Assembly: GCA_003725585.1 (NCBI GenBank)
Contig: RJMB01000001.1
Location: 310,001-374,000, forward strand
Direction of reading: 5' to 3'
Length of the DNA stretch: 64,000 bases
Source: Halostreptopolyspora alba
Lineage (GTDB): Bacteria > Actinomycetota > Actinomycetes > Streptosporangiales > Streptosporangiaceae
Shown here: piece after piece, positions 7,039 through 16,119 of the stretch
Layout: each line of letters starts with the position of its first letter
Numbering within the stretch: position 1 is the stretch's first letter
The notes under the pieces: generated by a model
What the model saw: the letters and a program-made list of their open reading frames with translations, nothing else
Told to the model about the DNA's origin: nothing
Databases searched by the model: none
Program-made: the position numbers and the translations under genes

Positions 7039-8292
7039 TCAGACCGTCGTCCCACGCCCCGCGCGAAACCCCGCCATTACCAGCACAACCGAGCACACGA
7101 CCAGGGCCGTCAGTGAGGACGCCCAACTCCCGGTGATGTCGTGCAGCGCCCCCATGGTCACGGGGCCCGTGGCGCACAGCATGAAGCCGGCGGTCTGCGC
7201 CATCGCGGTGAGGCGGGCCGCGGTCGCCACGTCCGCGGAGCGGAGTAGCGGAAGCGCGTATCCGATGGCGGTTCCCCCACCCAGCCCGACACCCAGCAGG
7301 ACGCTCCACAGTTCGGTGGCGCCGGTGGCGCCGGACCACAGCCCGAGTATGGGGACTACCAGCAACGCTCCGGTCGCCGCGATCAGCCACACCTGCCCCC
7401 GGGTTCGGCTGATGAGGATTCCCGCGCCCAGAGCCGCGGGGACGGCCGCGATATTGACCAGGGAGAGCATGGCGCCGGCGCGTACCGGGCTCATTCCCTC
7501 CGACATCAGGATCGTCGGCAACCAGGCCGACAGCGCGTAGAACAGCAGGGCCGGGATCGCGAAAACGAGCGTCACGGCCCACGCCGTTGGGCTGGCCCAA
7601 AGCGACGGTCGGGGGGATCCGGGCTGAGTCGGATCGGGCTGCTGCTCCCGGCCGCGTGCCGAACGGTCGAGCGGCATCCGCGCCAGCCACACGAGCAGCG
7701 CCATCGCCGGGAGTACCCCCCACAGAACCACGGCCGAACGCCAACCGATTCCGGCCGCGTGCTGCACCGGCAGCGTCAGACCGGCGCCGAGCGCCGCCCC
7801 GAGGTACAGCGCCATGCTGTACAGGCCGGTCAGCACGCCGGCGTGGTCGGGATGGTCACGCTTGACCAGAGGAGGGAGCAGGACGTTGCCCACCGTGATC
7901 GCGATGCCGAGTACGGCCGTCCCGACGAACAGGCCCGCCTGGTTCGGGAACCAGCGGATCCCGAACCCGACGAGCATGACGACCAGCGAGGCGCCGATCA
8001 TGGTGGACAGCCCCCACCGGTGCCCCATACGGGCCGCGAGCGTGGAGAAGAGCGCGAAGCAGGCCACCGGAATCGACACCAGGAGGCTGGCGACGGCACC
8101 ACTGAACTGTTCCTCGCGCTGGATCTGGTCGAGAACCGGCGGGACCGCTGTGATCGGCAGCCGAAGGTTGAGCGCGACCGCCACGACGCACAGCGCGGCG
8201 AACCACAGAGGGGGAGAGCTGGCGGGTCTGGCGATGTCTGGCGACCCTCCCGTGCGTTCCGCCCTCCGATCCGCCCCGGCGGGTAACCTCAC
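7039..8292 (-). CDS. CynX/NimT-type MFS exporter, last gene of the biosynthetic cluster
   Basis: 417 residues with twelve hydrophobic helices. The start of helix 1 reads ALNLRLPITAVPPVLDQI, a hallmark of the CynX/NimT branch of the major facilitator family (cyanate and 2-nitroimidazole transporters). GTG 8292 is the start: it overlaps the TGA of the diiron oxygenase gene (8289-8291), so the two genes are translationally coupled and transport is tied to the pathway. Export of, or resistance to, the cluster product is inferred. Codon 3 is TTA, rare in high-GC actinobacteria and a typical target of bldA-type tRNA control. Confidence 0.85.
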   Translation of the reverse strand: MRLPAGADRRAERTGGSPDIARPASSPPLWFAALCVVAVALNLRLPITAVPPVLDQIQREEQFSGAVASLLVSIPVACFALFSTLAARMGHRWGLSTMIGASLVVMLVGFGIRWFPNQAGLFVGTAVLGIAITVGNVLLPPLVKRDHPDHAGVLTGLYSMALYLGAALGAGLTLPVQHAAGIGWRSAVVLWGVLPAMALLVWLARMPLDRSARGREQQPDPTQPGSPRPSLWASPTAWAVTLVFAIPALLFYALSAWLPTILMSEGMSPVRAGAMLSLVNIAAVPAALGAGILISRTRGQVWLIAATGALLVVPILGLWSGATGATELWSVLLGVGLGGGTAIGYALPLLRSADVATAARLTAMAQTAGFMLCATGPVTMGALHDITGSWASSLTALVVCSVVLVMAGFRAGRGTTV

Positions 8293-9275
8293 CTCTGTGG
8301 TGCGACCGTGACCGTCGACCAGTCGAAATCCAGCCGATCGAGCAGGTCGAGGTCGGAACAGAAACGGTACAGATCGGTGAAGTTCGTCAGAAGCCGTTGT
8401 GTGGACGGATCCTCCTCCACTTCCCGGACCATATCGTATCCGTTCTTGACCCCAACGAGGTCCATAACGCTACGCCACGAGGAAAAGTCGTTCGCGGCGA
8501 ACGCTTCCAGGCCGTCCACCAGCGCCTCCTCGAAGAGACGTCGCCTTTTCTGGTCGAGCCGGTCGTACACCGCCGCCACGAAGTCCCGCGTTATCGACGA
8601 GTGACAGTACTCGTCGCGATTGTGCATCGTGGCGGTCGCCTTGTGGATCGGCTGGATGACGTCGTCATCTGCCATGAGGTCCAGGTATGAGTTGATCGAG
8701 ATCTCGGCGACCGTGGTGAACGCCAGCGCCGACAGGTCGCTTTCCCACTGCTCCCGTGCGCCCTGGCAACGCCGCTGCAGGCGGCGGGCCTTGTGTCCGA
8801 TCGGTAGGGCGGTCTCGGGCATTCGCCAGCCGCGGTGCCGCCGCATTACGCCGCTCGCGTTGAGGTGCATCAGCGTGTGGTACTGCTCGTCCACCATCGC
8901 CTGGGTGACGGCGGTCGTAACCGTCTCCATGTTCAACCCACTGTCGTAGACACCGCGGGTGATGTTCGCGAAGGTTGGGTTAACCACGTACTGCTCGGTG
9001 TCGATGATGTGCTTGTTGAAGCACACCATCCCCCAGCCGAGAACGCGTTTTCTGGTCTCCTCCGAAAGGGAGAGATACGTGTCGTGCTCCCTGAACGGAA
9101 CCAGGTTCTCCGGATAGTCGGGACGCTCCGGTTCGTACAGGTCCTCCAGTGCCGGTTCGGGTTTCTTCACGGTGGCGCGACGATGCCAGTTTCCGGCGAG
9201 CCTCCTTATGACGGCGCTCTCCACCGGGTCGTTGGGGTCGTGGTCCGGAAGTGAGGCGACGGGGTTCTCTGCCAT
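8289..9275 (-). CDS. AurF-like diiron N-oxygenase
   Basis: 328 residues of the AurF family (non-heme diiron enzymes such as AurF and CmlI, which oxidise aryl amines to hydroxylamine, nitroso and nitro groups). All seven AurF metal ligands are in place with family spacing: Glu94, Glu130-x2-His133, Glu191, and His218-x3-Glu222-x2-His225. ATG 9275 is preferred over an upstream in-frame ATG because GGAGAGG lies just before it. It follows the PKS gene by 25 bp and overlaps the exporter by 4 bp. In this cluster the likely substrate is the hydrazine/hydrazone nitrogen rather than an aromatic amine: I infer oxidation to diazo, azoxy or nitro. The AurF fold is near certain; the substrate is open. Confidence 0.88.
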   Translation of the reverse strand: MAENPVASLPDHDPNDPVESAVIRRLAGNWHRRATVKKPEPALEDLYEPERPDYPENLVPFREHDTYLSLSEETRKRVLGWGMVCFNKHIIDTEQYVVNPTFANITRGVYDSGLNMETVTTAVTQAMVDEQYHTLMHLNASGVMRRHRGWRMPETALPIGHKARRLQRRCQGAREQWESDLSALAFTTVAEISINSYLDLMADDDVIQPIHKATATMHNRDEYCHSSITRDFVAAVYDRLDQKRRRLFEEALVDGLEAFAANDFSSWRSVMDLVGVKNGYDMVREVEEDPSTQRLLTNFTDLYRFCSDLDLLDRLDFDWSTVTVAPQR

Positions 9276-9300
9276 GATTCCTCTCCGATACAACCTGCTG

Positions 9301-12300
9301 TTACAGGTGGTTCGCCGCGATCTCCTCGATCGTCGATTCCAGAACGGTCGTGGCGGGCACGTTCACGCCCCACCGGCGTTCGATCCGTACGCGTACCTCC
9401 CCGGCCGCGAGTGAGTCGGTCCCCAGGAGCCGCAGCGGCTTCTCCCGCGAGACACCCGAGGGGGGCACCCCCAGGACATCGGCGATCTCCTTGGCGAGCT
9501 CCGTAGCGGTGTCACTCGGCAACGGGGCCGTGGACGTCGGGCGGTCCGCCACGGAGACGTCGCCCTGGCGCGCACCGTCCGACCGGGTACCGTCGTCGTC
9601 CGCCGGCCCGATCTCGACGCGCGCGGGGTGGGACCCTGTTACCGCGCAGCTCCAGCCGGAGCCGTCCCGACGCACGTCGACCCGGATGGTGGGCTGGTCG
9701 TGGGCGCTCGTGCGCGCTCGGGGGCTCGGCGTGAACCAGACCGAGCGGCGTTGCCACGGGTAGCGCGGCATGTCCTCGGGGGCCGGTACAGCCGGGTACC
9801 GCGCCCCCCAGTCGAGATCGACCCCGGCGTTGTAGAGATCCGAGGTAGCCCTGGCCACACCGGAGCTCTCCGGCTCCTCGCGTGTCGGGCCAGCCACAAC
9901 CGAATGTCGCTCGTCCTGGTGCGCGGCCAGGCACTGGCGAAGGACCGGGCTCAGCACGGCACGCGGGCTGATTTCGAGGAACACCGTCCTGCCCTGGGCG
10001 CACTCGGCGGTCACCGCGTCACGGAACCGCACGGGCTCGCGCAGGTTGTCGCCCCAGTAGGCGGCGCCGAGATCCGCTCCGGCCATGACCCGGGTTGTCA
10101 CGGTCGACCGGAAGGACGCTGTGGTGGGTCGTGGGGCGAGCGCGCCGAGGCTGTCGACCAGTGGCCGCCGTAACGGGTCCATGTGGGCGCTGTGCGCGGC
10201 GAACGGGATCCGGACGCGGCTGGTTCGGACACCACGCCCGTCGAACGTGTCGAGCAGTAGCTCCAACGCCTCGGAGTCACCGGAGACCACCGTGGAGCGC
10301 GGCCCATTGTGCGCGGCCACCGCGACGCGATCACCGTACTCGGTGATCTCCGCGGCCACCTCGCCCTCTGGCAGCCCCACTGCGAGCATTCCGCCACGCC
10401 CGTCGGCGTGGCTGGTCAACTCGGCCCGTCGACAGATCAGCCGCGCGCCGTCGGTGAGACCGATAGCTCCGGAGACGCAGGCGGCGGCCACCTCACCGAA
10501 ACTGTGCCCCAGCACCGAGTCCGGCCGTACACCCCAGGAGCGCCAGTACGCGGCCAGTGCCATGTGCATCGCCCAGCACGCCGGCTGGATCGTCTCGGAG
10601 CCCCGTAGGGCTCCCGGGGCGTCACCGGTGAGCAGCTCCGTCACCGACCATCCGGACTCGGCCCGGATCGCCGCGTCGCACTCGTGCAACGCGTCGCGGA
10701 AGGCCGGTGACGTCGCCAGGAGCGCCCGCCCCATGCCGTGCCACTGGCCACCGTGGCCGCCGAAGACGAACGCGATCCGGGGCCTCTCACCCACGGGGTC
10801 GACCGCGCCCCGCCGGACCTCCCGTAACGCTGTGGCCAGCCCGGCGCCGTCGTTCGCCGCGACCGCGGCGCGCCACTGGTGATGACTTCGCCCCCGGGCC
10901 GCCGCGGCACAGATCCACTCGGCCTCGGCGGCGCCGGTTCCGTCGATCCGATCCGCGAGGGAGTCGGCCAGTGCCTCCGCGGCGGCCGGGTCACGCGCCG
11001 AGATCGGCAGCACCAGCGGTTGGCCGGAGGGCTCGGGGACCGGGGCCGTCGGGGCCGCCCCGAGCAGCGCGTGCACGTTGGTACCCGACAGCCCGAACGA
11101 CGTGACCCCGGCCACGGGATCGCGGTCGCTCGGCCACGGCACCGGAGCGACCGGGATGTCGAGTGACCTTCGCTGGTCCGCGAGAACCGGGTGCGGGTCG
11201 CGCAGCAGCGGATTGCCGGGGATCTCCCGATGGTGCACGCTCAGTGCCGCCTTGATGAACCCCGCGATTCCGGCCGCGGACTCAGGGTGCCCGATGTTGC
11301 TCTTGGCGGAGCCCACACGGCACGGGCGTTCGGGTTCCCGGCCGGTGCCCAGCGCGTTGGCCAGCGCGCGCAGCTCGATGGCGTCGCCCACCTCGGTACC
11401 GGTGCCGTGCGCCTCGACATAGTCGACATCCGAGGGACGCACGCCAGCGATCTCGACAGCGTCCGCGAGCAACCGCTCTTGGGCCTCCTGGCCGGGCGCT
11501 GTCAACGAGCTCCCACTACGGCCGTCGTTGTTCGCGACGCTGCCCAACACGACCGCGTAGACGCGGTCGCCGTCGGCGCGAGCCCGTGCCAGGGGTTTGA
11601 GCACGACGACGCCCGCACCGTCGGACCGCACGAAACCGTCGCCCGAGGCGTCTCCGAACCGGCAACGTCCGCTGCGGGACATGAGGCCGACCTGTTCGTA
11701 GACCGCGGCGAGTTCGGGCACCAGAACCAGGTTGACTCCACCCGCCAGCGCCAGCGTGGACTCACCGGTGCGCAGGCTCTGGCAGGCCAGATGGACCGCG
11801 AGCAGCGACGAGGAGCACGCGGTGTCCAACGAGACGCTCGGGCCACGCAGGTCCAGGTCGTAGGACAGGCGTCCCGACGTGAACGACGACAGCCCGCTGC
11901 CGACCAACGAGTGCACGTCGACCGAGGTCTGACGGCTCTGGAGATCCCAGTAGTCACGGCCCATCTGACCCATGAACACACCGGTACGTGACCCGCCCAG
12001 CGATGTCGGCGGGACCAGCGCGTCCTCCAGCGCTTCCCAGGCCACTTCGAGGAGGATCCGCTGCTGTGGATCCATACGCGCGGCCTCGCGCTCGGAGATG
12101 TCGAAGAACGTCGGGTCGAACCCGTCCACGTCGTCGAGGAATCCGCCCTGCCGGGGATGGGCGGCTCCACCGAGCAGCGGCGGCAGCTCGGCGAAGACAC
12201 CGTGGTCGCCGCTTCGCGAATCGGGGACGTCGGTCACGGCGTCCACGCCGTCGAGCAGGAGTCGCCAGAAGGCTTCGGGGCCCGACGCGCCCGGGAAACG

Positions 12301-13188
12301 ACAGCCGATCCCGACCACCGCCACGGGTTCGCCACCGGCCGGCCGGATGTCCGGTGCGTCACCGTGGCCGGCGGTACCGGACATTGACGTTGGCCCCTCG
12401 CTCGTGCCGGACACACCGCGCGACGGTGGCTCCGGCGACGAGGAACGACGCAGTTCGGCCAGGACGGTCCGGCTCACCGCCCGCGCGTGCTCGTCGACGA
12501 AGAAGTGGCCGCCCGGGAACGTGTGGACGGTCGACTCCCCACGGGTGACCTCCGACCACGCGGACGTGTCACTCTCCCGCGTAAGTGGGTCCTCCTCGCC
12601 CACGAGGACCGTGACGGGACAGTCGAGCAGCGGGCCCGGCTGGTGCGTGTAGGAGGTGAACAGGGCGACATCGGCGCGCAGGCCGGGCAGGGCGGCCCGC
12701 AGCAGGTCCCGGTTCTCGTGGAGCTGCGGCGGCACACCGCCGAGCTCCTCGATCTCGCTGAGCAGCGCCTCGTCGGAGCTCGGTGCCGCGCTGCGGTCCG
12801 CGGGCCCCTGGTGGGGTGCGCCCACCCCGGCCACCAGCAGCCGTTCCGGAGAGGGCAGCCCTTCACGGTGCAGGTGACGCGCGACCTCGTAGGCGAGCAG
12901 CGCGCCCAGGCTGTGGCCGAACAGGGCGAAGGGACGGTCGGTGTGTGGCGCCACGGCGGCGGTCACGGCGGTGACGATCGAGTCCAGCGACGAGGGGGGC
13001 GCCTCGTCCGCGCGTCGCTCCCGACCGGGAAGCTGTACCGGAACGATGTCGACCCAGGGGGGTACCAGGGTTGGCCAGTCCCGGAAGGCCGAAGGGCCAC
13101 CCCCCGAATGGGGAAAGCAGAATAACCGCACCTTCGCCGAATGCCGCGGTGATCGGGCCAGCCACGGCGACGGTTCATTCCTGTCCAT
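9301..13188 (-). CDS. Single-module type I PKS: thioesterase-KS-AT-ACP
   Basis: 1295 residues in an unusual order. Residues 18-250 are a type II-like thioesterase with FPHSGGG and catalytic GHSLG (Ser93), and a late GGHFF His. Residues 286-712 are a ketosynthase with DTACSSS (Cys458), EAHGTGT (His594) and KSNIGH (His634). Residues about 803-1090 are an acyltransferase with GHSFGE (Ser896); its specificity loop reads FAAHS (996-1000) instead of YASH (methylmalonyl) or HAFH (malonyl), so the extender is not predictable. Residues 1228-1295 are an ACP with LGTDSL (Ser1259). There is no KR, DH or ER, so one extension should leave a beta-keto thioester, and the N-terminal thioesterase may release or cyclise it. 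ATG 13188 follows AAGGTG. Expected donor: the free carrier protein at 16116-16385. Confidence 0.92.
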   Translation of the reverse strand: MDRNEPSPWLARSPRHSAKVRLFCFPHSGGGPSAFRDWPTLVPPWVDIVPVQLPGRERRADEAPPSSLDSIVTAVTAAVAPHTDRPFALFGHSLGALLAYEVARHLHREGLPSPERLLVAGVGAPHQGPADRSAAPSSDEALLSEIEELGGVPPQLHENRDLLRAALPGLRADVALFTSYTHQPGPLLDCPVTVLVGEEDPLTRESDTSAWSEVTRGESTVHTFPGGHFFVDEHARAVSRTVLAELRRSSSPEPPSRGVSGTSEGPTSMSGTAGHGDAPDIRPAGGEPVAVVGIGCRFPGASGPEAFWRLLLDGVDAVTDVPDSRSGDHGVFAELPPLLGGAAHPRQGGFLDDVDGFDPTFFDISEREAARMDPQQRILLEVAWEALEDALVPPTSLGGSRTGVFMGQMGRDYWDLQSRQTSVDVHSLVGSGLSSFTSGRLSYDLDLRGPSVSLDTACSSSLLAVHLACQSLRTGESTLALAGGVNLVLVPELAAVYEQVGLMSRSGRCRFGDASGDGFVRSDGAGVVVLKPLARARADGDRVYAVVLGSVANNDGRSGSSLTAPGQEAQERLLADAVEIAGVRPSDVDYVEAHGTGTEVGDAIELRALANALGTGREPERPCRVGSAKSNIGHPESAAGIAGFIKAALSVHHREIPGNPLLRDPHPVLADQRRSLDIPVAPVPWPSDRDPVAGVTSFGLSGTNVHALLGAAPTAPVPEPSGQPLVLPISARDPAAAEALADSLADRIDGTGAAEAEWICAAAARGRSHHQWRAAVAANDGAGLATALREVRRGAVDPVGERPRIAFVFGGHGGQWHGMGRALLATSPAFRDALHECDAAIRAESGWSVTELLTGDAPGALRGSETIQPACWAMHMALAAYWRSWGVRPDSVLGHSFGEVAAACVSGAIGLTDGARLICRRAELTSHADGRGGMLAVGLPEGEVAAEITEYGDRVAVAAHNGPRSTVVSGDSEALELLLDTFDGRGVRTSRVRIPFAAHSAHMDPLRRPLVDSLGALAPRPTTASFRSTVTTRVMAGADLGAAYWGDNLREPVRFRDAVTAECAQGRTVFLEISPRAVLSPVLRQCLAAHQDERHSVVAGPTREEPESSGVARATSDLYNAGVDLDWGARYPAVPAPEDMPRYPWQRRSVWFTPSPRARTSAHDQPTIRVDVRRDGSGWSCAVTGSHPARVEIGPADDDGTRSDGARQGDVSVADRPTSTAPLPSDTATELAKEIADVLGVPPSGVSREKPLRLLGTDSLAAGEVRVRIERRWGVNVPATTVLESTIEEIAANHL

Positions 13189-13289
13189 CGGGCACCTTGC
13201 CTATCTTGTCAACGTAGGGCCGATTGGTGGGTGTTCTCGTCTCGCTGTCGGGCTCCGGTGCCGACACAGCGGGGTGTTACGCTTCCCCC

Positions 13290-14387
13290 ATGTCGCCGCA
13301 GACGAATGCGAACGGGCCGTTCCGGGTGCGCGGCGTGTTCCTTCCCGAGGAAATCGAACGGGAGATCTTCGTCCACGACGGAGTGGTCAGCGCGGAACCC
13401 ATCCGCGGGGCGGAGACGCTGGTCGACCGGGGGTGGATCCTTCCGGGGCTGGTCGACGCGCACTGCCATATCGGAGCTGGCGACGACGGTCCGATCAGCC
13501 TGGACGAGGCCGCCGAGCACGCGGAGACGGACCGGGACTCCGGGGTGGCGCTGATCAGGGACTGCGGCTCGCCCACGGATACCCGTCCGTTGCAGGAGCG
13601 CCCGGACCTGCCCGAGCTGATTCGCTCCGGTCGCCACATCGCGCTTCCGAAACGCTATATTCGGGGTCTTCCACGCGACGTCGAGGATCCCGAGCTTCTC
13701 CCCGAAGTGGTGCGGGCCGAGGCGGCCGCCGGCGATGGATGGGTCAAGCTGGTCGGAGACTGGATTGACCGCGAGGTTGGCGATCTCGCGCCATTGTGGC
13801 CCGACGATGTGCTGCGCGAGGCGATCGCCGCGGCGCACGAGGCCGGGGCTCGGGTTACCGCGCACGTGTTCGGGGAGGAGGCCCTGCCCGGTCTGCTCGC
13901 GGCCGGCATTGACTGCATCGAGCACGGCCCCGGGCTCACCGAGCCGCTGATCGCGGAGATGGCGCGTAGCGGCACCGCGCTCGTGCCCACGCTGATCAAC
14001 GTCGAACGGTTCCCGCAGATCGCCGCGTCCGCGGAGAAGTTCCCGAGGTACGCCGCGCACATGCGGGAGCTGCACGCCGGGGCCAAGTCGACGGTACGGT
14101 CCGCTGTCGAGGCGGGCGTTCCCGTCTACGCCGGTACGGACGCGAGCGGTGGGGTCGCCCACGGCCGCATCGTCGATGAGGTCATGGCCCTGCACGAGGC
14201 CGGTCTCGCCGCCACCGACGCGCTGGGCGCCGCGAGCTGGGCCGCGCGCTCCTGGCTGGGAAGGCCCGACGTGACGGTGGGCAACCCGGCCACGCTCGCG
14301 GTGTACGGCGCGGACCCGAGAGAGGACCTGTCCGTGCTGCGCGAACCGGAACTCATCCTGCTGCGCGGCCGGCCGTTCCCGCGGTGA
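13290..14387 (+). CDS. Imidazolonepropionase-like amidohydrolase, antisense within the cluster
   Basis: 365 residues of the metal-dependent amidohydrolase superfamily: the LPGLVDAHCHIG motif supplies the first two His ligands (near residues 56-58), Lys or carboxy-Lys is likely in VKLVGDW, His in TAHVFGEE and IEHGPG, and Asp in GTDASG. This set of motifs is that of imidazolonepropionase-like hydrolases with very mixed substrates (cyclic amides, peptides, N-acyl compounds). It is the only gene in the cluster on the plus strand, 101 bp from the PKS start and converging on the Ntn-hydrolase 14 bp apart, so it splits the cluster into two minus-strand operons. It may cleave an N-acyl or cyclised intermediate, or be a passenger. 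Confidence 0.85.
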   Translation: MSPQTNANGPFRVRGVFLPEEIEREIFVHDGVVSAEPIRGAETLVDRGWILPGLVDAHCHIGAGDDGPISLDEAAEHAETDRDSGVALIRDCGSPTDTRPLQERPDLPELIRSGRHIALPKRYIRGLPRDVEDPELLPEVVRAEAAAGDGWVKLVGDWIDREVGDLAPLWPDDVLREAIAAAHEAGARVTAHVFGEEALPGLLAAGIDCIEHGPGLTEPLIAEMARSGTALVPTLINVERFPQIAASAEKFPRYAAHMRELHAGAKSTVRSAVEAGVPVYAGTDASGGVAHGRIVDEVMALHEAGLAATDALGAASWAARSWLGRPDVTVGNPATLAVYGADPREDLSVLREPELILLRGRPFPR

Positions 14388-14401
14388 GGTCGACACTTCG
14401 C

Positions 14402-15493
14402 TCACCCACCCGTGTGTGAACCCAGCGGTGCGGGATCCAACGTGTAGGTCCTGGTCGCGGCGGTGGAGGGATCACCGGCACGCAGGTGGAGCTCGCCCAG
14501 CTCAGGAAACAGGGCGACCGCCGCCACCGTCCGCTCCGTCCGAATGTCGCCGTTGGGGGCCACATTGATCGGCGGGTCGGACAACAGGGCCAGGTGTTGC
14601 TCCCGGGACGCGTCGAAGTCGAGCAGGTCGAGCCGCTCCCGGCAGCTCGTGAGTCGGCGTGATGAGGAGTTGCGCGCGAACACGTTCAGCTCGTCCAGCG
14701 GTGACAGCTCGGGGTCCAGGAAGTGGTTCGTGTGTACCGACTCCACGTCTCGCCGCACCGCGCAGCCGCTGGCGGGCCCGGGACGTGGGATCTCCACGAC
14801 CGCCGTCGTACTCTGGTCGCACAGCATCAATGCCCGTGAGCTGGCGACCTCCAGCCCGCGAAGCTCGTCGACGGCCTCGTCGACGGAGGACGCGTGGTCC
14901 AGCAGATGTCGAACCGCCAGGTACATCGGTAAACCCGGCCCCCAGTCGCCGGCGAGCACCAGGTTGATGCCGACCGCCAGGCCCGAGTCGTTGATCCCGA
15001 GGTAGCCCAGCTGTCCGCCGAAGCTCAGGGTCAGTGTCCTCCTTCCGGAGTCAGCCCGCCGGATGTCGAGTACCGCGATCTGGTCCTCGAGGTCGCCGTT
15101 GAGGTCGACGGTCTGCGCCAGGACGGGAGTCGAGCTGCTCGCGCCGCTGCGGGCGTAGGTGGTGCAGTCCCCAAGGCTCGGAACCCGCTGGTAGCCGAGC
15201 AGCTCACGGCGGGCCTGGAGCAGCACCGCGGCGCGTGGGGTGATCCCCGCCCCGGTGGCGAGGGCGTCCATCTCGACCGCGAGTCCGGGAGTCTGGTCCC
15301 GGATCGCGGCGGCGTAACTGTCGAGTGTCGCGTCGAGGTCACCCGGCGGTGGATCCATCAGGTGGTCGAGCCGGGCGCGCCCGTCCGCGACGAAGGCGCG
15401 CAACCGCGTGGCGAGCTGGCTGCCATGGGCGTGTCCGATCTCCTCGTGCGTGCCCGTCAGCACCAGGTGCGGCACGACTGCGGCCCCGGTCAT
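14402..15493 (-). CDS. C45-type Ntn-hydrolase (acyl-CoA:6-APA acyltransferase-like)
   Basis: 363 residues of the C45/carcinine hydrolase-IAT class of cysteine N-terminal nucleophile hydrolases. The likely self-processing site is at GDCTTYA (Cys110), giving an 11-kDa alpha chain and a beta chain with Cys at its N-terminus; downstream the LNGDLEDQIAVLDI and GYLGINDSGLAVGIN motifs follow as in the family. These enzymes hydrolyse or transfer acyl groups on amide nitrogen. ATG 15493 overlaps the GNAT stop (ATGA), so the two are co-translated. I infer it removes the N-acyl group added by the GNAT once the hydrazine has been oxidised. Confidence 0.8.
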   Translation of the reverse strand: MTGAAVVPHLVLTGTHEEIGHAHGSQLATRLRAFVADGRARLDHLMDPPPGDLDATLDSYAAAIRDQTPGLAVEMDALATGAGITPRAAVLLQARRELLGYQRVPSLGDCTTYARSGASSSTPVLAQTVDLNGDLEDQIAVLDIRRADSGRRTLTLSFGGQLGYLGINDSGLAVGINLVLAGDWGPGLPMYLAVRHLLDHASSVDEAVDELRGLEVASSRALMLCDQSTTAVVEIPRPGPASGCAVRRDVESVHTNHFLDPELSPLDELNVFARNSSSRRLTSCRERLDLLDFDASREQHLALLSDPPINVAPNGDIRTERTVAAVALFPELGELHLRAGDPSTAATRTYTLDPAPLGSHTGG

Positions 15494-16119
15494 GACGCGT
15501 TCTTCCTCTCGGTTTCGGGAGTGAGCGTGCCGGCGAGCCGTGGACGTACCTGTGGCCACTCGGTCGCCAGGACGCTGTAGAACACCGCGTTTCGCCGCCG
15601 GCCATCGGGCATCGGGTTGAAGCTGCGCAGAACCCCTTCCTCACGGGCGCCGATCGCGCTGAGCCCGCGGCGCGCCCGCTCGTTCAGCTCATCGGTCTTG
15701 AACTCGACACGCTCGGCGCCGAGAACCTCGAAGGCGTGCGTCAGTAGCAGGTACTTCGCGTTGCGGTTGATGTTCGCTGTTCCGGTCCCGCCACGGAACT
15801 CTTGGCCGAGCCATGACCACCCGATCTCCAGCCGTCCGTCACGTTCGGCCGTCAGACCGTAGCTCGAGCTCCCCGCCGCGCGACCGGAGGCTGCGTCGAC
15901 GATGCAGAACGGGGCACGGACTCCGGACTCACGGTCGGCGAGCAGACCGTCGAAGAGCGCGTCGAAGTCCTCGTCGGTCACGACCCGGCTCACGAAGTAG
16001 CGCCAGATGTCGGGGTCGAACGCGATCGCCCTCAAGGGTTCGCGGTCTCGTTCGGTGACCGGACGCAACAGGACATGGTCGTTCTTGAGTACGCGGTCAC
16101 AGGCTTCTATCCAGCTCAT
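15490..16119 (-). CDS. GNAT-family N-acyltransferase (RimJ/RimL type)
   Basis: 209 residues. The fold is the RimJ/RimL branch of GNAT: HVLLRPVTERDREPLRAIAFDPDIWRYF at the start, GSSSYGL, then the motif-A strand LEIGWSWLGQEFRGGTGTANINRNAKYLLL with the acyl-CoA pyrophosphate loop, and FEVLGAERVEFKTDELNERARRG. ATG 16119 overlaps the carrier-protein stop (16116-16118). Acyl-CoA-dependent N-acylation of carrier-bound hydrazinoacetate is the likely role, as GNATs have been assigned N-acylation of hydrazinoacetic acid in N-N-bond pathways such as triacsin; the acyl donor is unknown. Confidence 0.82.
   Translation of the reverse strand: MSWIEACDRVLKNDHVLLRPVTERDREPLRAIAFDPDIWRYFVSRVVTDEDFDALFDGLLADRESGVRAPFCIVDAASGRAAGSSSYGLTAERDGRLEIGWSWLGQEFRGGTGTANINRNAKYLLLTHAFEVLGAERVEFKTDELNERARRGLSAIGAREEGVLRSFNPMPDGRRRNAVFYSVLATEWPQVRPRLAGTLTPETERKNAS

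Noticed and set aside
9301..13188. Additional KR/DH domain between AT and ACP
   Set aside because: The 1090-1228 stretch lacks any Rossmann GxGxxG or HxxxGxxxxP motif and is a linker.
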